Made by a program: the position numbers and the translations under genes. The notes below the pieces were generated by a model. It was not told where the DNA came from and did no database searches. It worked only from the letters and a program-made list of their open reading frames with translations. A stretch of 64,000 nt of DNA from CAXQUZ01 sp942491145 (GTDB lineage Bacteria; Myxococcota_A; UBA796; UBA2385), in contig CALOBC010000061.1 of NCBI GenBank assembly GCA_942491145.1, forward strand, positions 119,435-183,434, in the 5' to 3' direction. Positions 60,784 to 64,000 of the stretch are shown piece after piece (the first letter of the stretch is position 1; each line of letters opens with the position of its first letter).

Positions 60784-61491
60784 ATGAACATCGGCTCTTT
60801 CACCCGCTCCATCGCCCTCATCGCCGGCGCCGGCATGTTCGCCCTCACCCTGACCTCCGCCGACGCGTTGGCAGGCAAGAAGAACAAGAACAAGGGCGGC
60901 GATGCACCCGAGAAGGCCACCGCTGCCTTGGAGATCGTGGAGACCGGCATCTCGGCCTTCGACGACGTCTTCAAGCCCGCGGGCGAGATCATCGGCAACC
61001 TCAACGCGTCCACCCAGAGCCTCAATGATGTCAACGGCAACATCGTCAAGGCCATGGGCCTCGGCGAGGACTCGTCCGTGGCCGACGCCATCGCGATGAT
61101 GAAGGAGAAGGCGGACGGCAAGTTCAAGGTGGCCATCAAGGACCTCAAGCCGGCCGTCGAGGTCGCTGACGACGCGCCGGATGACGTCAAGGCCGCGGTG
61201 GCGGCGATCAACGACGGCGGCCAGGCCATTGCGGACGCGATGAAGTCGCTGGGCGAGATCCCCAACCAGACCAAGGAGATCATCGCCAAGGCCAAGGACC
61301 TGCCGGGTCAGGTGCCCGCCGCCGCCAAGGAAGCCGGCCTCAAGCCCACCCAGATCCCGGCCCTCGGCAAGCAGCTCAAGGCCAATGTGAGCGCGCTCAA
61401 GGGCATCCCTGAGGCAGCCAAGGGCACGATGGAAGCGGCCAAGTCCAACGTGGACCTGATCCAGAGCCTCGCCCCCGCTCCCGCCGAGTAG
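60784..61491 (+). CDS. Secreted Ala/Lys-rich helical protein
   Basis: The 235-residue product has a signal peptide ending in DALA-G (about residue 30). The mature protein is almost all helical, with repeated amphipathic stretches (VETGISAFDDVFKPAGEIIG, AAVAAINDGGQAIADAMKSL, LPGQVPAAAKEAGLKP). Lys is almost always AAG, and the composition is Ala-, Lys- and Asp-rich, which suggests an abundant periplasmic protein. It might bind lipids or lie along the envelope like an apolipoprotein or phasin. I do not recognise a family. A strong hairpin follows the stop. Confidence 0.75.
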   Translation: MNIGSFTRSIALIAGAGMFALTLTSADALAGKKNKNKGGDAPEKATAALEIVETGISAFDDVFKPAGEIIGNLNASTQSLNDVNGNIVKAMGLGEDSSVADAIAMMKEKADGKFKVAIKDLKPAVEVADDAPDDVKAAVAAINDGGQAIADAMKSLGEIPNQTKEIIAKAKDLPGQVPAAAKEAGLKPTQIPALGKQLKANVSALKGIPEAAKGTMEAAKSNVDLIQSLAPAPAE

Positions 61492-61508
61492 CCCCACCCC
61501 GCCCCGGG

Positions 61509-61550
61509 GCCGTCCGCCTCCGCTCGCGGGTGGGGCGGAAGGCGGGCGGC
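61509..61550 (+). terminator. Strong hairpin after the secreted helical protein gene
   Basis: The arms 61509-61523 and 61535-61550 form a stem of about 15 base pairs with one G-T pair and one bulged A around an 11-base loop, starting 18 bases after the stop. It is very G+C-rich with no T tract. Its position fits a terminator or a 3' mRNA-stabilising structure. Confidence 0.5.
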
Positions 61551-61580
61551 TCTCCCCTGGTCGGGAGCGTTCCCGCGATG

Positions 61581-61649
61581 CCCCAGGCCAGACCGATCTC
61601 CGTGCCCCAGGCAGGACGAACCTCCGTCCTGCCTGGGCTGGTCTTGGGG
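61581..61649. other. Nested inverted repeat (extended hairpin) between genes
   Basis: A perfect 13-base-pair stem (61606-61618 with 61625-61637) has a six-base loop. Outside it, CCAG (61588-61591) pairs with CTGG (61638-61641), and CCCCA (61581-61585) pairs with TGGGG (61645-61649). This is much stronger than chance structure. It lies in the leader of the pseudokinase gene and could be a protein-binding palindrome, a structured RNA or a terminator. Confidence 0.55.
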
Positions 61650-61714
61650 ACCTCCCCAGCGCCCGTGCTCCGTCGGCGTACACTGTGCGCCCCCCCGGCG
61701 CGGAGCCCAAGGTC

Positions 61715-64000
61715 GTGAGCGTGCCCACCGAACCCCGGCTCGGGGACATCATCGGAAGCTGGGAGGTCTTGGAGGTGCGCAGCCGCCGAGGCAGCCTGTG
61801 TACCGCCGCGGTCAAGAAGCGCGAAAACACTGGACCCCACGCCATTGTCGTGCTGCACCACCACGCTGATGGTGCCCAGGCCCAGGCCGAAGCCGCCGAG
61901 CTCGCGCCGATGTTGGATCTGGAGCTGGAGGGCTTCGACACCATCCTGGACTTGGGTCTGCACGGCACCATGTGCTGGTGGGTGCGGCCGATGCGCCCTG
62001 GACGACCGCTGGATCAGGCCGCCATGGCCATTGCCGACATCCAGTCCCGCTGCGCCGCGCTGCGCATGTGGGGGGCCCACGCCGCCCGGGTGCTCGCGGG
62101 CCTACACGCCCAAGGCATCTGCCATGGCGCGCTCGGCGTGGATGCGGTCCGGGTGGACCAAGCCGGCGCGGTGAGCTTGGGGGCGGTCCGCGAAGGTCCC
62201 CGTGCCAGCGGCAGCAGCGCGGTCGCACCTGAGCAGCTGACGGGCCAAGCGCCCCGCCCCGAGGCCGATGTCTATGGCCTGGCGGCAGCGCTTCACATCG
62301 CCCTGTCCGAGGGACCGGCCGGACAAGACACGGTCACGACCCCCTGGGGCGGGGGGGCGCGGGAACCCATCCCCAGCCCGGCGCTTGTGCGTCCGGACGC
62401 CGATCTCGATCTGTGCGAGATCCTCGACAATGCCTTGAGCTTGTCGCCCGTCCGTCGGCCGACTGCCGCCGAGCTCGCGCGGGCCTTGTCCCGCCCTCCC
62501 CGCAGCGGCGCGCCGGGACCCCGATGCCCCCAGACCTTCGGGCGAGACCAGCTCCTCGACCCCATGGTCACCCGCCTGCGGGGCACGGGTCCCAGCTTCA
62601 CCCTCGCGCGGGGCCCGTTCGGCAGCGGTCGCCACCAGGTCGTCGATGCGGTCCTCCGGCGGGCCCTCCGGGATCAAGCCCAGCTCATCTTTGTCGAGGC
62701 CCGCCCGGATCGGCCAGGATCGGCCATTCAAGCCTTGCTCGACGCCGCGATTCGACGCAGCGCCGACCCGCGCACCCTCGGCGAGGACGGGCCGGTGCTG
62801 TGGACGCTGTGGCCGGAGCTGCCAGGCGTGGGCGAACAGGCCACCGGCGAGGTGGAGGCCACGGCGCTGATTGCCGCCGCCACCCGCGTGTTGGCCCGGG
62901 CCGCGGGGGCCCACCCACTGGTGCTGGTGGTCGACCAGCTGGAGCAAGCCGACCCGCTGACCCTCCGCGCCCTGTCCCGCATCGCCCGCCAGGGGGGCCC
63001 GCGCATCCATGTGATCGGCATCGTCGACGACCGCTCACCGCCCGGGCATGTGCGCCGGTGGCTGCGCCGGGTGGAGGGCTCAGATCTTGCCCACCAGCTC
63101 ACCCTTCCCGATCTCCCGAGCGACCTCACCAGCCGCATTGCGTGCACCGTCTTTCCGTTCGCCAGCCCCGCCCTCGACGCCCCGGCGGGCTCCCCGCTGC
63201 GGGCGGTTGAGCTGGGCCACCAAGCGCTGTTTCAGTCCCGTGGAGAGACCCACCGGCCCCCCGCCGAGGCACTGCGCACCCTCGCCGTGCACCCCGCACC
63301 CTTGCCTCGCGCCACCCTCCGAGCCCTCGGAATTGACGTGGAGCAGGGCATCGCAGAAGGACACCTCCGCACCGGACCCGGTCCTGAGGACGTGGAGCTG
63401 AGCCCCCGCGTGCAAGCGTGGTGTGCGGCGCGGCTGAGTGGGCTCGCTGTGGCCCACGACGCCGTCGCCAACGCCATTGCCGCCACATCGAGCACGGGAG
63501 CCGACTGCCGCTGGGAGGCTTGGCACCGGCTGCTGGGCACCCACCCCGAAGCCGCACGGGGCCCCCTCGCCTTGGCGGCCGCCACAGCACTGGACGGGGA
63601 GCGGCCGGAGCGCGCGTGGGAGTGGCTGCACACCATCGATCGGCTGGGAAGCGCATCACCGCCGCTCAAGAAGCGGACGCCGGGCCCAGAAGACACCCCG
63701 TCGGCCCGGGCACTTCGGGCGCGCTTGCGGGCCGAGCTGTCCCTGCGCAACCGTCGGGCGGCCCCCCGTGCTGCGCTGCTGGACCAGTTTCGGCGGCGGG
63801 CCTGCACACCAGCCGACCACGCACACGCCCGGGTTCTCGACGGGTGGCTGCGTGTGCGCCAAGGCAAGCTCGATGCTGCAGCCCAGGCGTGGCGCGGCGT
63901 GGCCGTCGATCCCGGCGCCCCTGCGGCCCAGCGTGCCCGTGCCGCCCGCCTGTGGACGGAAGCCTCCCTGCAGCTGGGGTTGGTGGACGATGCCACCGCG
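61715..64000 (+). CDS. Pseudokinase fused to an ATPase-like domain (runs off the window end)
   Basis: The frame is open from GTG 61715 to the edge (762 codons). The first 260 residues follow the kinase fold (GDIIGSWEVLEVRS, GICHGALGVDAVRV, APEQLTG, ADVYGLAAAL). However the catalytic HRD is CHG, the HxDxKxxN set is missing, and no DFG is seen, so it should not phosphorylate. Next is an ATPase-like domain with a Walker A-like GPFGSGRHQ (about residues 302-310; the Lys is Arg) and Walker B-like LVLVVDQLEQAD. Helical repeats follow (AWEWLHTIDRLG, AAQAWRGVAV). This layout matches kinase-AAA-TPR signalling proteins of myxobacteria, here in degenerate form. Confidence 0.82.
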   Translation, partial: MSVPTEPRLGDIIGSWEVLEVRSRRGSLCTAAVKKRENTGPHAIVVLHHHADGAQAQAEAAELAPMLDLELEGFDTILDLGLHGTMCWWVRPMRPGRPLDQAAMAIADIQSRCAALRMWGAHAARVLAGLHAQGICHGALGVDAVRVDQAGAVSLGAVREGPRASGSSAVAPEQLTGQAPRPEADVYGLAAALHIALSEGPAGQDTVTTPWGGGAREPIPSPALVRPDADLDLCEILDNALSLSPVRRPTAAELARALSRPPRSGAPGPRCPQTFGRDQLLDPMVTRLRGTGPSFTLARGPFGSGRHQVVDAVLRRALRDQAQLIFVEARPDRPGSAIQALLDAAIRRSADPRTLGEDGPVLWTLWPELPGVGEQATGEVEATALIAAATRVLARAAGAHPLVLVVDQLEQADPLTLRALSRIARQGGPRIHVIGIVDDRSPPGHVRRWLRRVEGSDLAHQLTLPDLPSDLTSRIACTVFPFASPALDAPAGSPLRAVELGHQALFQSRGETHRPPAEALRTLAVHPAPLPRATLRALGIDVEQGIAEGHLRTGPGPEDVELSPRVQAWCAARLSGLAVAHDAVANAIAATSSTGADCRWEAWHRLLGTHPEAARGPLALAAATALDGERPERAWEWLHTIDRLGSASPPLKKRTPGPEDTPSARALRARLRAELSLRNRRAAPRAALLDQFRRRACTPADHAHARVLDGWLRVRQGKLDAAAQAWRGVAVDPGAPAAQRARAARLWTEASLQLGLVDDATA

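Noticed and set aside
58852..61971. A 1039-codon minus-strand open frame
   Set aside because: It is antisense to the methyltransferase/MTHFR fusion, crosses an intergenic region and the secreted-protein gene, and contains no domain.

Overview
The window comes from a high-G+C bacterium. The most likely source is a myxobacterium or relative (Myxococcota / former Deltaproteobacteria). This is inferred from one protein with MopE-type Cys/Asp repeats and a MYXO-CTERM-like tail (44138-46783), two transmembrane Ser/Thr protein kinases, a pseudokinase-ATPase, a PP2C phosphatase, many lipoproteins and frequent GTG starts. Genes are tightly packed on both strands. No rRNA, tRNA, CRISPR array, prophage or insertion sequence was seen.

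Layout. 1-5117: part of an ABC exporter, a Ser/Thr kinase gene overlapping crcB, sfsA and a hydrolase-like lipoprotein. 5400-15197: a compact plus-strand operon, the most unusual part of the window. It encodes a lipoprotein, a FabZ-like dehydratase, two intact ketosynthases each followed by a compact ketosynthase-like protein without catalytic residues, a transmembrane Ser/Thr kinase, an extended acyl carrier protein, and a reductase that resembles cyanobacterial acyl-ACP reductase and keeps its catalytic Cys. 15207-20800: ATP-grasp protein, miaB, secreted protein, ABC transporter pair and a small membrane protein. 21196-29249: a minus-strand operon of seven genes (S51 peptidase-like protein, two esterases, two different ATP-grasp ligases, a membrane-fused M28 peptidase, and a hydrolase without a canonical nucleophile). 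It looks like an uncharacterised amide or peptide metabolite pathway.

29583-44018: response regulator, PhnA-like protein, SUMF1-like lipoprotein overlapping a DUF2079 membrane protein, TGS1-like methyltransferase, a PLP-fold protein whose Schiff-base Lys is replaced by Ala, mutS2 carrying a +1 frameshift in a C8/G6 tract, a lipoamide-dehydrogenase-like enzyme, a RadD/XPB-like helicase and a histidine kinase with an ethylene-receptor-like sensor. 44138-64000: FG-GAP/MopE-like surface protein, lipoprotein-EamA-thioredoxin operon, a PD-(D/E)XK-XPD helicase with two unknown partners, acyl-CoA dehydrogenase, Nfu scaffold, HD phosphohydrolase, PP2C phosphatase, homocysteine methyltransferase/MTHFR fusion, an abundant-looking secreted helical protein, two strong hairpins, and the start of a pseudokinase-ATPase running off the end.

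Functions are assigned from recognisable motifs and architecture read directly from the translated sequence. Pathway-level statements for the two unusual operons are inference.
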